Shown here: in pieces, positions 1 to 7,391 of the stretch
How the letters are laid out: each line of letters opens with the position of its first letter
Numbering within the stretch: position 1 is the first letter of the stretch
Source of the DNA: Acidobacteriaceae bacterium
GTDB lineage: Bacteria; Acidobacteriota; Terriglobia; Bryobacterales; Bryobacteraceae
Assembly: GCA_020247055.1 (NCBI GenBank)
Contig: JADCJL010000003.1
Location: 1 to 49,657 of the forward strand
Direction: 5' to 3'
DNA: 49,657 bases
The notes under the pieces: generated by a model
The model's input: only the letters and a program-made list of their open reading frames with translations
Databases searched by the model: none
Told to the model about the DNA's origin: nothing
Made by a program: the position numbers and the translations under genes

Positions 1-3000
1 AGGCCTGGGCGAAGACGTTCGAGTTGATAGCCGGGCTGCCGACGGAGGCATCGCGGGGGTTGCGGAAGTTGGCGTGGTTGAGGGCGTTGAACATCTCGGT
101 GCGGAAGGTGAGCCGGAAGCGTTCGGAGAGCTGGAAGCCCTTCGAGATGCCGAGGTCGACGTTCCAGTAGCTTGGGCCCTGGAAGAGGTTGCGGCCGAAG
201 CCGAGCTGGCCGGGGCCCGGATTGACGAACATGCTCGCGTCCGGGAAGAAGACCGGACCGAGGACGCCGGCCTTGTTCTGCAGCTGGGGCTTGGGCAGTT
301 CCGTGACGCCGGGGGCGAGCGCGGCGCGGCTTTGGGCCGAGCCGTTGGCGGTGAGGAAGCCGGAGCGGATGGTGAAGGGCTCGCCGGACTGGTAGGTGTA
401 GATGGAGTTGAGGCTCCAGCCGCCGATGACGGCGTTGACGGCGCGGTTGGCGTTGCGGAGCAGGGACTTGCCGCGGCCGAAGGGGAGTTCGTAGATGCCG
501 CTGAAGTTCACGACATGGCGCTGGTCGAAGTCGCTGCGGGCCCGTTCGTTGCGGTAGTTACGGCCGTCGGCGGGGGTGCGGGCGGAGGTGGTGGTGAGGC
601 CGCCGCCGGAGGTGGAGCCGACGGGATCGGTGGAGAGGTTGTCGATGGATTTCGAGAGAGTGTAGCCGCCGCTGAACAGGAGGCCGGCGCTATCGAAGCG
701 CTTGCGGATGGTCATCTGCAGGCTGTGATAGATGGAGTCGGCGCCGTTGTCGAGCAGGAGGATCTGGGCGAACTGCTGGTTGGGGCGGAGGCGGGCGGCG
801 AGGGTGGTCTGTTCGAGGCGGACGGCCATGTTGCCGGCGGCGTTCTGGGTGGGGCTAAGGTCGGAGACCGAGGCGGTGGAGTTGGCGAAGGCGCTGGTCA
901 TGATGCCCTGCTGGATGAGGGGTACGGCCGAGGCGCCGGGGCAGGCGGTGTTGTTCGCCAGGGTGCCATCGGCGCGGCAGCCGCCGCCGAGAGCGAGGTT
1001 GCGCTGCATGGCGAGGAAGCTGGGGAGGATGGGCCGGGAGTCGATCTGGTTCACGTCCCAGCTGCGATAGAGACGGGTGCCGCGGCGGCCGACGTAGCCG
1101 ACGCTGCCGATGTAGCCCTGGCCGAGGTCGCGCTGAATGGTTAGGTTCCACATGTGGACGGTGGGCAGCTTGAGATTGGGATCAAAGATGCGGGCCGGGG
1201 GCGCCGTGTTCTGCGTAGCGAGCGGCGGCGTTAGCTGGCTTGAGGGTTTGGCGTTGGGCGGGGCGAGCTGCGTGGGCAGGTCGCTGAGGCGGACATTGGG
1301 AACGGACTGGCAGCCGGGGGTGGTGGCGCCGCCGACGGTGGCCGTGCAGCGGAAGACCTGGCCGGGGACGGCGGAGGCGACCGAGGTGACCTGGAAGGTG
1401 GCGATGGGGTCGAAGGCCATGGTGTAGCCGGTGCGGATGACGGTTTTGCCGGAGTTGCCGGGCGACCAGGTGAGGGCGACGCGGGGGGCGAGGGCGCCGG
1501 CGTTCCAGTTCTTGTACCAGCGCTCGGCCTGGACGAAGGTGACGAGGCCCTGGCTGCCGTCGATGTTCTTATCGGGGACATAGGTGCGGCCGCCGGCTTC
1601 GCGGGGCGGGGGGTTCAGCTCCCAGCGGACGCCGTAGGAGACGGAGAGGTTTTTGCGGATCTTCCAATCGTCCTGGGCGAAGAAGTTGAACTGCTTGGTG
1701 CGCTGGCCCTGAGCCCAGAGGGTGACCTGCTTTTCGCCGGAGAGGAGGGGCAGGAAGCTGTCGCTGCGGAGATCGCCGATGAAGTTATGGGAGATCTGGG
1801 CGGGGATGCCGAGCAGGTCGTTGACCATGCCCTGGAGGCGGTTGAGGTCGTTCGAGGCGATGCCGGGGGTGGTGGCAGTGGAGACGGCGGGGAAGGTGAA
1901 GCCGGTGGGGGGGCGGACGGTGCGGGATAGGGAGATGGCGGGGGTGAGGGCGACGCCGCCGACATCGCCGCGGCGATCGTTGTGCTGGTAGATGCGCAGG
2001 TTGCCGCCGAATTTCATGACGTGGGCGCCGGCGATATAGGTGATGTTGTTGATGAGCTGGTAGGTATTGACGGCGCGCTGGGTACGGGGGGAGGCGGTGT
2101 AGTCGACGTCGGAGTTATTGAAGGTAAAGCGCGGGGTGTTGGGGAAGAGCGGATTGGCTTCGCCCTGGGTGAACAGGAAGTCGAAGCGGGAGTAGCCGAC
2201 GGTGAACTCGTTCACGAGGCGGGGGGTGAGGACGCTGCGGAGGCCGACGGCGGCGTTATAGGCCGGGCGGAAGACTTCGCCGCGGGCGGGGAAGCCGGGG
2301 AGGACCTGGGGACGGCCGTTGAGCGGATCGCCGCCGAGGGTGTTTTGTTCGGCGCCGAGGAAGCGGCCGAAGAGGTTGTGTTTATCGTTGATGACGTGGT
2401 CGATGCGGCCGAGGTACTGGGGGCCGCGGATCTGGAAGGGGGAGTTCCAGACGTAGTTGCCGGTGTTGAGGCCGTCGCCGGAGGAGTACTGATTGGGGGC
2501 GGGGTAGGCGCCGAGGACGCTGCGGACGGCGGGGTCGAGGCCGCGGCGGAGGGGGTCGTTCTGGAAGATGTTGAAGGTTGCGACGCAGTTGGCGTCGGTG
2601 GGGCTGGCGCAGGCGCGGACGCCGGAGGCGAGGTTGCCGGTGGCGCGATCGACGAGGAGGGGGGTGTTTTGGGTGATGCGTTGGCCGTTGACGGTGAAGG
2701 GGTTGCGGGGGTCGACGACGAAGTAGCGGAAGGCGCCGGTGAGGGCGATTTGATTATAGAGGTCGACGGATTCGCCGAAGGCTTTGTCGACGGGGTCGGC
2801 GAAGTTGACCTGCTGGCCCTGCCAGGAGCCGAAGAAGAAGGTTTTATTGCGGCGGATGGGGCCGCCGAGTTCGACGCCGTACTGGTTGAGCTTGATGATG
2901 GGTTTTTCGAGGCCCTGCGCTTTGGCGTAGAATTCGTTCGAGTTGAGGGCGGTGTTGCGGAAGAACTCGAAGACGGTGCCGTGGAACTGGTTGGTGCCGC

Positions 3001-3718
3001 CGCGGGTGGCGACGGAGATGTTGGCGCCGGAGTTGCGGCCCTCTTCGGCCGAGGGGTTGGAGGTGGTGACTTTGAACTCCTGGACGTTGTCGGGGTTGAG
3101 GCGGAAGATGTTGTTGACGGGGTTGGGGTTGGTGCTTTCGTTGGCTTCGATGCCGTCGATGGTGACGTTGACGGCGCCGGTGCGGGAGCCGTTGACGCTG
3201 ACGGTGCCGCCGGAGCGCTGGACGACGCCGGGTTCGTAGATCAGGAGGTTGAGGGGGTTGCGGCCGTTGAGCGGGAGGGCTTCGATGGCTTTGCGTTCGA
3301 TGACGTTACCGATGGTGGCGCCGGTGGTTTGGAGGATTTCGGCGGTGGCTTCGACCTGGATCGTCTCGGTGGCGGAGCCGATTTCGAGGGTGGCGTTGAC
3401 GGTGGCGGGGGTATTGATCTGGAGGACGATTTTGGCGAGTTGGAACTTCTTGAAGCCGGTCTTTTCGACGACGAGGCGGTAGGAGCCGACGGGGATGGAG
3501 GGGAAGGCGAACAGGCCGGCGTCGGTGGTGGCGAGGGTGTATTGGAGGCCGGTGGCTTCGTTGGTGGCGACGACGTTGGCGCCGGGGACGACGGCACCGG
3601 TGGAGTCCGAGACGGTGCCGGAGAATTGAGTGGTCGAGGTCTGGGCGAAGGCCGGAACCAAAAGGGCGAGCAGGAGGGCAGAACGGCGCAGGGGAGTGTA
3701 CCCCGGAAAGCGAGACAT
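1..3718 (-). CDS. Oar-like TonB-dependent outer-membrane receptor with carboxypeptidase-regulatory domain (3' end outside window)
   Basis: At least 1239 codons are open from the ATG at 3718 to the left edge with no stop, so the C-terminus is missing. Residues 1-25 form a signal peptide (MSRFPGYTPLRRSALLLALL, then a VPAFAQ cleavage region). Residues about 28-110 look like a carboxypeptidase-regulatory (CarboxypepD_reg) fold ('GTVSDSTGAVVPGANV'), followed by a plug-like region ('LPLNGRNPLNLL', 'VNGSRTGAVNVTIDGIE') and long beta-barrel segments rich in aromatic and Asn/Gly residues ('NFFAQDDWKIRKNLS', 'FRTEMFNALNHANF'). This is the architecture of the Oar-like receptors that are abundant in Acidobacteria. 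In the outer membrane such proteins are thought to import large substrates or shape the surface with TonB energy; the substrate cannot be read from sequence. A TATAAT element sits only 6 nt before the ATG. Confidence 0.92.
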   Translation of the reverse strand, partial: MSRFPGYTPLRRSALLLALLVPAFAQTSTTQFSGTVSDSTGAVVPGANVVATNEATGLQYTLATTDAGLFAFPSIPVGSYRLVVEKTGFKKFQLAKIVLQINTPATVNATLEIGSATETIQVEATAEILQTTGATIGNVIERKAIEALPLNGRNPLNLLIYEPGVVQRSGGTVSVNGSRTGAVNVTIDGIEANESTNPNPVNNIFRLNPDNVQEFKVTTSNPSAEEGRNSGANISVATRGGTNQFHGTVFEFFRNTALNSNEFYAKAQGLEKPIIKLNQYGVELGGPIRRNKTFFFGSWQGQQVNFADPVDKAFGESVDLYNQIALTGAFRYFVVDPRNPFTVNGQRITQNTPLLVDRATGNLASGVRACASPTDANCVATFNIFQNDPLRRGLDPAVRSVLGAYPAPNQYSSGDGLNTGNYVWNSPFQIRGPQYLGRIDHVINDKHNLFGRFLGAEQNTLGGDPLNGRPQVLPGFPARGEVFRPAYNAAVGLRSVLTPRLVNEFTVGYSRFDFLFTQGEANPLFPNTPRFTFNNSDVDYTASPRTQRAVNTYQLINNITYIAGAHVMKFGGNLRIYQHNDRRGDVGGVALTPAISLSRTVRPPTGFTFPAVSTATTPGIASNDLNRLQGMVNDLLGIPAQISHNFIGDLRSDSFLPLLSGEKQVTLWAQGQRTKQFNFFAQDDWKIRKNLSVSYGVRWELNPPPREAGGRTYVPDKNIDGSQGLVTFVQAERWYKNWNAGALAPRVALTWSPGNSGKTVIRTGYTMAFDPIATFQVTSVASAVPGQVFRCTATVGGATTPGCQSVPNVRLSDLPTQLAPPNAKPSSQLTPPLATQNTAPPARIFDPNLKLPTVHMWNLTIQRDLGQGYIGSVGYVGRRGTRLYRSWDVNQIDSRPILPSFLAMQRNLALGGGCRADGTLANNTACPGASAVPLIQQGIMTSAFANSTASVSDLSPTQNAAGNMAVRLEQTTLAARLRPNQQFAQILLLDNGADSIYHSLQMTIRKRFDSAGLLFSGGYTLSKSIDNLSTDPVGSTSGGGLTTTSARTPADGRNYRNERARSDFDQRHVVNFSGIYELPFGRGKSLLRNANRAVNAVIGGWSLNSIYTYQSGEPFTIRSGFLTANGSAQSRAALAPGVTELPKPQLQNKAGVLGPVFFPDASMFVNPGPGQLGFGRNLFQGPSYWNVDLGISKGFQLSERFRLTFRTEMFNALNHANFRNPRDASVGSPAINSNVFAQA

Positions 3719-3724
3719 CCTTTC

Positions 3725-3730
3725 ATTATA
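3725..3730 (-). promoter_or_regulatory. Perfect -10 hexamer next to the receptor start codon
   Basis: TATAAT on the minus strand ends 6 nt before the ATG at 3718, so a normal start point would fall on or next to the A of the ATG and give a leaderless or nearly leaderless mRNA. The GAAAGG between them could serve as a ribosome site only if transcription began further upstream. No good -35 lies 16-18 nt upstream; TTATAA at spacing 16 is the best and is weak. The element overlaps no gene: the methyltransferase stop is at 3747-3749. Confidence 0.4.
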
Positions 3731-3746
3731 ACGCTATTTCAAGCAG

Positions 3747-4457
3747 TTATAAGGAGGTGGCGACGAGGCCGACGCCTTCGCGGCCGTCGAGGTGCATGCT
3801 ACGGGGGAGATCGCGGCGGCGGTAGGTCCAGCAGCGTTCGATGGTGAAGCCGTGGGCGAGGACGAGGCGGGAGAGGGTTTGTTCGTCGAGCAGGTGGAGG
3901 GCGGCGGGGATTTGGCCGAGTTTTTTGTGTTGGGAGATGGCGCGGACAGCGGGGACCCAGCCGGGCCAGGGGTGGCCGGCGGCGAGGCGGGCTTCGAAGG
4001 TGGGGACGAAGGCCTGGAAGGGTTGCTGGTAGGGAGTGGCGGCTTGAATGAAGAGGCGGCCGCCGGGGGCGAGCCAGCGGTGGGCGAGGGCGAGGCCGTG
4101 GGCGAGTTCGTCGCCGGGGAGGAAGTGGAGGACGTTCGAGGCGTGGACGGCGTCGAGGGAGGCGGGGGGGAGGTGGAGTTCGTGGGGGAAGCGGCCGGGG
4201 AGGAGGTGGAGGCGGGAGAGATGAGGGGGTGGGGTGGCGGCGGCGAGGGTGGCGAGGTGAGAGGGGTCGGCGTCGTTGGCGTAGACGGTGGCGCCGGCGG
4301 CGAGGGCAGGGAGGGAGGCGACGCCGTAGGCGGCTCCGATGTCGAGGACGGGGCGTTGGGTTTGGGCGGCGAAGGCGACGAAGAGTTCGCTGAGTTCGTT
4401 GAGGACGTTGGAGGTCCAGCCGGTGCGGTTGCGGGTGGGTTGGCGGCGGTGCGTCAT
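3747..4457 (-). CDS. Class I SAM-dependent methyltransferase
   Basis: 236 aa. The N-terminal half has the Rossmann methyltransferase signatures: motif I 'VLDIGAAYGVASLPAL' (about residues 37-52), an acidic residue after strand 2 ('VYANDADPSHL'), and a 'SLDAVHASNVLHFL' stretch at the motif IV position. 'HRWLAPGGRLFIQ' fits the usual post-motif helix and strand. The acceptor is unknown; the C-terminal third (after residue 150) is not recognisable. The ATG overlaps the TGA of the upstream propeller gene in an ATGA junction (4454-4457), so the two are probably translationally coupled. A role in modifying a small molecule or lipid is only a guess. Confidence 0.82.
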   Translation of the reverse strand: MTHRRQPTRNRTGWTSNVLNELSELFVAFAAQTQRPVLDIGAAYGVASLPALAAGATVYANDADPSHLATLAAATPPPHLSRLHLLPGRFPHELHLPPASLDAVHASNVLHFLPGDELAHGLALAHRWLAPGGRLFIQAATPYQQPFQAFVPTFEARLAAGHPWPGWVPAVRAISQHKKLGQIPAALHLLDEQTLSRLVLAHGFTIERCWTYRRRDLPRSMHLDGREGVGLVATSL

Positions 4458-5428
4458 CGGAGAGTGACGCGGGCGATGCGGCCCTGGGCGCCGACGGCCC
4501 AGCCGCGCTGGACGGCGTGGTAGCCTTCGGCGGCGAGGGGCTGCCAGGTTTGGCCGCCGTCGGTGGAGAGATCGGCGCCGTTGGTGCCGACGGCGATCAC
4601 CGTGGTGCGGGTGAAGAAGGCGGCGCCGGAGCGGTAGCCGCGGAGGCCGGGGGCGGGGGTCCAGGTAGCGCCGTGGCGGGGGGTGAAGGCGGCGGTTTGG
4701 CTGGTTTGTTCGGGCTGGCGGTAGTCGCCGCCGACGGCGACGGCGGTGGGACCGGGGCCGAGGGCGAGGGAGAAGATGCCGGCGGAGGGGGTGGGCTGGC
4801 GGAGGGGGGGGGGGGTGACGGTCCAGGATTGGCCGCCGTCGGTGGAGCGGAAGACGCGGGCGGCGCCGGTGGCGAACAAGATTTCGCGCGGGCCGCGGAC
4901 GACGAGGCAGGTGCCGCTGGCGGCGAAGGCGCCTTCGCCGGGGAGGGCGGGCGGGGTGGGGCGGCGCTGCCAGGTTTGGCCGCCGTCTGCGGTGGTTTCG
5001 ATGACGAAGTGGCCGTTGACGGGGTCGCCGAGGAGGACACCGTGCTTTTCGTTGGAGAAGGCGATGGCGTCCCAGAAGCCTTGGGGGTCGGTATTGGTGC
5101 GGAGGAGTTGCCAGGTGGCGCCGCCGTCGCGGGTGCGGTAGAGGCGGGATTTCTCGCCGGGTCCGGCGGCGAGAAGGATGGCGCGGCGAGCGTTGAAGGC
5201 TTCGATATCCCGGAAGTCGAGGGCTTCGGCGCCGGGGACGGGGCGGCGCTGCCAGGTGGCGCCGTTGGTGGTGAGCAGGACAGTGCCGCCGGTGCCGCTG
5301 GCCCAGGCGGTGCGGGCGTTGACGGCGGCGAGGCCGCGGAGGCTGGCGTCGACGCCGCTGGTTTGGGGGAGGAAGCGGGGTTGGGCCGCGAGCGGGAGGA
5401 GCGAGAGCAGGGCAAGGAGCAGACGCAC
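4454..5428 (-). CDS. Secreted Ycf48/BNR-type beta-propeller protein
   Basis: 324 aa from a GTG start at 5428. This start was chosen because it begins a clean signal peptide (VRLLLALLSLLPLAAQ) and lies 19 nt after the previous stop; the open frame runs further upstream but there overlaps the preceding gene. The mature part has four Asp-box repeats typical of sialidase/BNR and Ycf48 propellers: TRDGGATWQ, TADGGQTWQ, STDGGQSWT and STDGGQTWQ. Ycf48/HCF136 is known from photosystem II assembly, but relatives are common in non-photosynthetic bacteria with no assigned role, so no photosynthetic function is implied. Likely periplasmic or secreted. It ends in an ATGA overlap with the methyltransferase gene. 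Confidence 0.8.
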   Translation of the reverse strand: MRLLLALLSLLPLAAQPRFLPQTSGVDASLRGLAAVNARTAWASGTGGTVLLTTNGATWQRRPVPGAEALDFRDIEAFNARRAILLAAGPGEKSRLYRTRDGGATWQLLRTNTDPQGFWDAIAFSNEKHGVLLGDPVNGHFVIETTADGGQTWQRRPTPPALPGEGAFAASGTCLVVRGPREILFATGAARVFRSTDGGQSWTVTPPPLRQPTPSAGIFSLALGPGPTAVAVGGDYRQPEQTSQTAAFTPRHGATWTPAPGLRGYRSGAAFFTRTTVIAVGTNGADLSTDGGQTWQPLAAEGYHAVQRGWAVGAQGRIARVTLR

Positions 5429-5447
5429 TGCTTTCAGGGTAGCGAAG

Positions 5448-5798
5448 CTAGAGGGAGCGTGGCTCTTCGATGCGGAGGCTCTGACGAAGGTAGTCGATGC
5501 CCTCGACGGTGATGGTGAAACGGCTTTTGTCGTCGGCGAGCACGAGGCGGCGGTACTTGAGGTAGTCGCAGACGAAGGTGGCGCCTTCGCGGGGAAGGTC
5601 CAGCTGCTTTTCGAGGTCGATGATGGAGATGGCGTAGCCGATGAGGTTCCGTTTCTTGCTGAGATAGAGCGTGGCGAGGATACGCAGGATGAGCGTTTCG
5701 TCGGCCAGAAGTTCAGCGCGGACCTGAGCGAGATCGGAGGGGGCATCCGTCCCGGCGGGCTGAGCCGCGGCGGGAGTTTCCGTGACGGGCGGCGGCAT
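5448..5798 (-). CDS. Small winged-helix-like protein, unknown function
   Basis: 116 aa. Residues 1-22 are Pro/Ala/Thr-rich and probably disordered. The rest looks like a compact helical domain followed by a beta-hairpin: 'LILRILATLYLSKKRNLIGYA', then 'IIDLEKQLDLPREGATFVCDYL', then 'LVLADDKSRFTITVEGIDYLR'. This resembles a winged helix-turn-helix of the kind that reads 'recognition helix then wing', but no family is recognised. It is the first gene of a leftward group with the propeller protein and the methyltransferase, and it is divergent from the aldolase gene at 5881. A transcriptional regulator of this small region is possible but not shown. Confidence 0.65.
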   Translation of the reverse strand: MPPPVTETPAAAQPAGTDAPSDLAQVRAELLADETLILRILATLYLSKKRNLIGYAISIIDLEKQLDLPREGATFVCDYLKYRRLVLADDKSRFTITVEGIDYLRQSLRIEEPRSL

Positions 5799-5815
5799 GA
5801 TGGTGTATCGACGGT

Positions 5816-5845
5816 TTGCGGGTGCTGCTTTAGGTTAGTTATAGT
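5816..5845 (+). promoter_or_regulatory. Candidate sigma-70 promoter for the aldolase gene
   Basis: TTGCGG (5816-5821), an 18-nt spacer and TATAGT (5840-5845) on the plus strand. The predicted start near 5852 leaves a 5' leader of about 30 nt containing the AGGAGG ribosome site at 5866-5871. It lies in the 73-nt gap between two divergent starts. Confidence 0.4.
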
Positions 5846-5880
5846 GCAATAGGTTCTTATCTTCCAGGAGGATGATGATT

Positions 5881-6711
5881 ATGTCTGAAGCAGTTTCCGG
5901 CGCCCAGTTTAAGCAGCAGATGCGGGATGGCCATCCCAAAATGGGCCTGTTTTTGAATTCGCATAGCCCGACGGTGGCTGAACAGTTGGCCCACACCGGC
6001 TATGACTGGCTCCTGGTGGACTCCCAGCACGGACCGATGGGCTATGAGAAGCTTTCGGCGATGTTGTGCGCGATTGCGAGCGGCGGGGCCAAGTCGATGG
6101 TCCGCGTAGCGGGGGCGCACGACCGGGCGGGGATTCAGCAAGCGCTCGATTTGGGCGCCGATGGGATTCTGGTGCCGTACATCAACACGGCCGAGGAGGC
6201 GGCGCACGCCATTAGCTGCGCGAAGTATCCGATGGCGGGAACGCGGTCGGTCTATTTTCCGCAGCGGAGCATGAACAAGGCCGGTCTTTTGGGCTATGCG
6301 GGCAGCGCGAATGATAACGTGATTGTGGCGCTGCAGGTGGAGACGGCGGACTGTATTACGAACATTGAGGCGATTGCGGCGCTGCCGGGCGTGGACATGC
6401 TGTTTCTGGGCCAGAACGACCTGTGCATGTCGATGGGGCTCTATGTGAAGTACGAGTTTCCCCACATGTACACGTCGCCGGAGCTGCTGGAGGCGACCAA
6501 CAAGCTGATTGCGGCGGCGCAGCAGAACAATGTGATTCTGGGAATTTTCCTATTCGGGACGGCGCGGGTGGGGGAGTTCCTCGAAAAGGGCTTCCGCTTC
6601 TTCAGCGTCGGCAACGACCTGCACCACATTCTGACGCAGGCCGGGGCGCACATTGGGGCGCTCGAAGGGATTGCGAGCAACTGGAAGCGGCGTCCGACGG
6701 CGCTGCTGTAG
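5881..6711 (+). CDS. HpcH/HpaI family class II aldolase
   Basis: 276 aa. Three ATGs are possible (5872, 5875, 5881); 5881 is preferred because it lies 9 nt after a perfect AGGAGG, whereas the first abuts it. Members of this family (HpaI, YfaU, citrate-lyase-like) reversibly split 2-keto-3-deoxy acids into pyruvate and an aldehyde with a divalent metal. The expected residues are visible: Arg in 'MVRVAG' (about 75), the catalytic His in 'VDSQHGPM' (about 50), the metal ligand Glu in 'LQVETAD' (about 154) and Asp in 'LGQNDL' (about 180). The length is slightly above the usual 250-265. The gene stands alone; the true sugar-acid or aromatic-acid substrate is not deducible. Confidence 0.88.
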   Translation: MSEAVSGAQFKQQMRDGHPKMGLFLNSHSPTVAEQLAHTGYDWLLVDSQHGPMGYEKLSAMLCAIASGGAKSMVRVAGAHDRAGIQQALDLGADGILVPYINTAEEAAHAISCAKYPMAGTRSVYFPQRSMNKAGLLGYAGSANDNVIVALQVETADCITNIEAIAALPGVDMLFLGQNDLCMSMGLYVKYEFPHMYTSPELLEATNKLIAAAQQNNVILGIFLFGTARVGEFLEKGFRFFSVGNDLHHILTQAGAHIGALEGIASNWKRRPTALL

Positions 6712-6736
6712 GGCCGGCAGAGGGGGCCGCGGGGGC

Positions 6737-7096
6737 TTATTCGAGTTCCCGCGGCCGGCCGCGCTGGATGCGGCGAAGCAGGCTTTTGACTTTAGCGGGG
6801 TCGACGTCGGCGCCGGACTCGAATTGGAGGTCGGGGGTGCGGCGGAGTTGGAGGCGTTCAGCGACCTGGGTGCGCAGAAAGGCGCGGGCGCCGTTGAGGG
6901 CGCCGAGGACGGTGGCGGGGTCGGCACCGGCGGGAATGGCGACGAGAACGCGGGCTTTTTTGAGGTCCGGGGAGACGTGGACTTCGTTAACGAGAACGCC
7001 GTCGACGCGGGGATCGGCGAGTTCGAAGCTGATCATTTCGGCGAGTTCGGTACGAAGGGCTTCCGAGATCCTCTGGGCCCGAATTTGTGGTTCCAT
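6737..7096 (-). CDS. rbfA: Ribosome-binding factor A
   Basis: 119 aa, normal for RbfA. The KH-like fold signature is clear: 'RAQRISEALRTELAEMI' at the N-terminus, 'LADPRVDGVLVNEVHVSPDLKKARV' spread over residues 25-50, and the C-terminal 'LRRTPDLQFESG'. RbfA binds the immature 30S subunit near the 5' helix of 16S rRNA and is released late in maturation. It is the last gene of the rimP-nusA-infB-ylxP-rbfA operon, starting 6 nt after the ylxP stop; this order is classic in many bacteria. No terminator with a clear U-tract was seen in the 25 nt between its stop and the convergent aldolase stop. Confidence 0.95.
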   Translation of the reverse strand: MEPQIRAQRISEALRTELAEMISFELADPRVDGVLVNEVHVSPDLKKARVLVAIPAGADPATVLGALNGARAFLRTQVAERLQLRRTPDLQFESGADVDPAKVKSLLRRIQRGRPRELE

Positions 7097-7102
7097 AGTG
7101 TT

Positions 7103-7390
7103 CTACTCCATCCACTCTACCCCGGTGCCGGTGAGCGTGGCGCCGAGGAGGGCGGCCGCTTCGTCTTCCGCCTTTTGGAGAAGCGCTTCGGCGTAGGGAC
7201 GGCTGGGGGCGACGGTGACGACGGCCACGAGACCCCGCGTGAGGGAGTCCTGGTGGCCGATTTCGGCGACGGCGACGTTGAAGCGACTGCGCAGTCGGGC
7301 TTTGAGGCCGCGAATGACGTTACGTTTCTCTTTGATGGACTGGGCGTAGTCCAGGTGCAGTTCCAGATGGAGCACGCCCACAGCGGCCAT
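7103..7390 (-). CDS. ylxP: DUF503 family protein (YlxP-like)
   Basis: 95 aa. 'GVLHLELHLDYAQSIKEKRNVIRGLKARLRSRFNVAVAEIG' (residues 5-45) is the family signature, followed by a second beta-alpha-beta half. YlxP/DUF503 proteins are small, almost always encoded between infB and rbfA, and have been linked in some bacteria to ribosome maturation; their biochemical role is unsettled. The ATG follows the infB stop by a single nucleotide, so translation is probably coupled to infB. Confidence 0.9.
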   Translation of the reverse strand: MAAVGVLHLELHLDYAQSIKEKRNVIRGLKARLRSRFNVAVAEIGHQDSLTRGLVAVVTVAPSRPYAEALLQKAEDEAAALLGATLTGTGVEWME

Positions 7391-7391
7391 T

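Noticed and set aside
3734-3740. TTGAAA-like string upstream of the receptor -10
   Set aside because: It lies only 6 nt from the TATAAT, too close to act as a -35.
1982-3847. A 621-codon plus-strand frame over the receptor gene
   Set aside because: The translation is Gly/Val/Glu/Asp-rich without domains, while the minus strand reads a complete TonB-dependent receptor.
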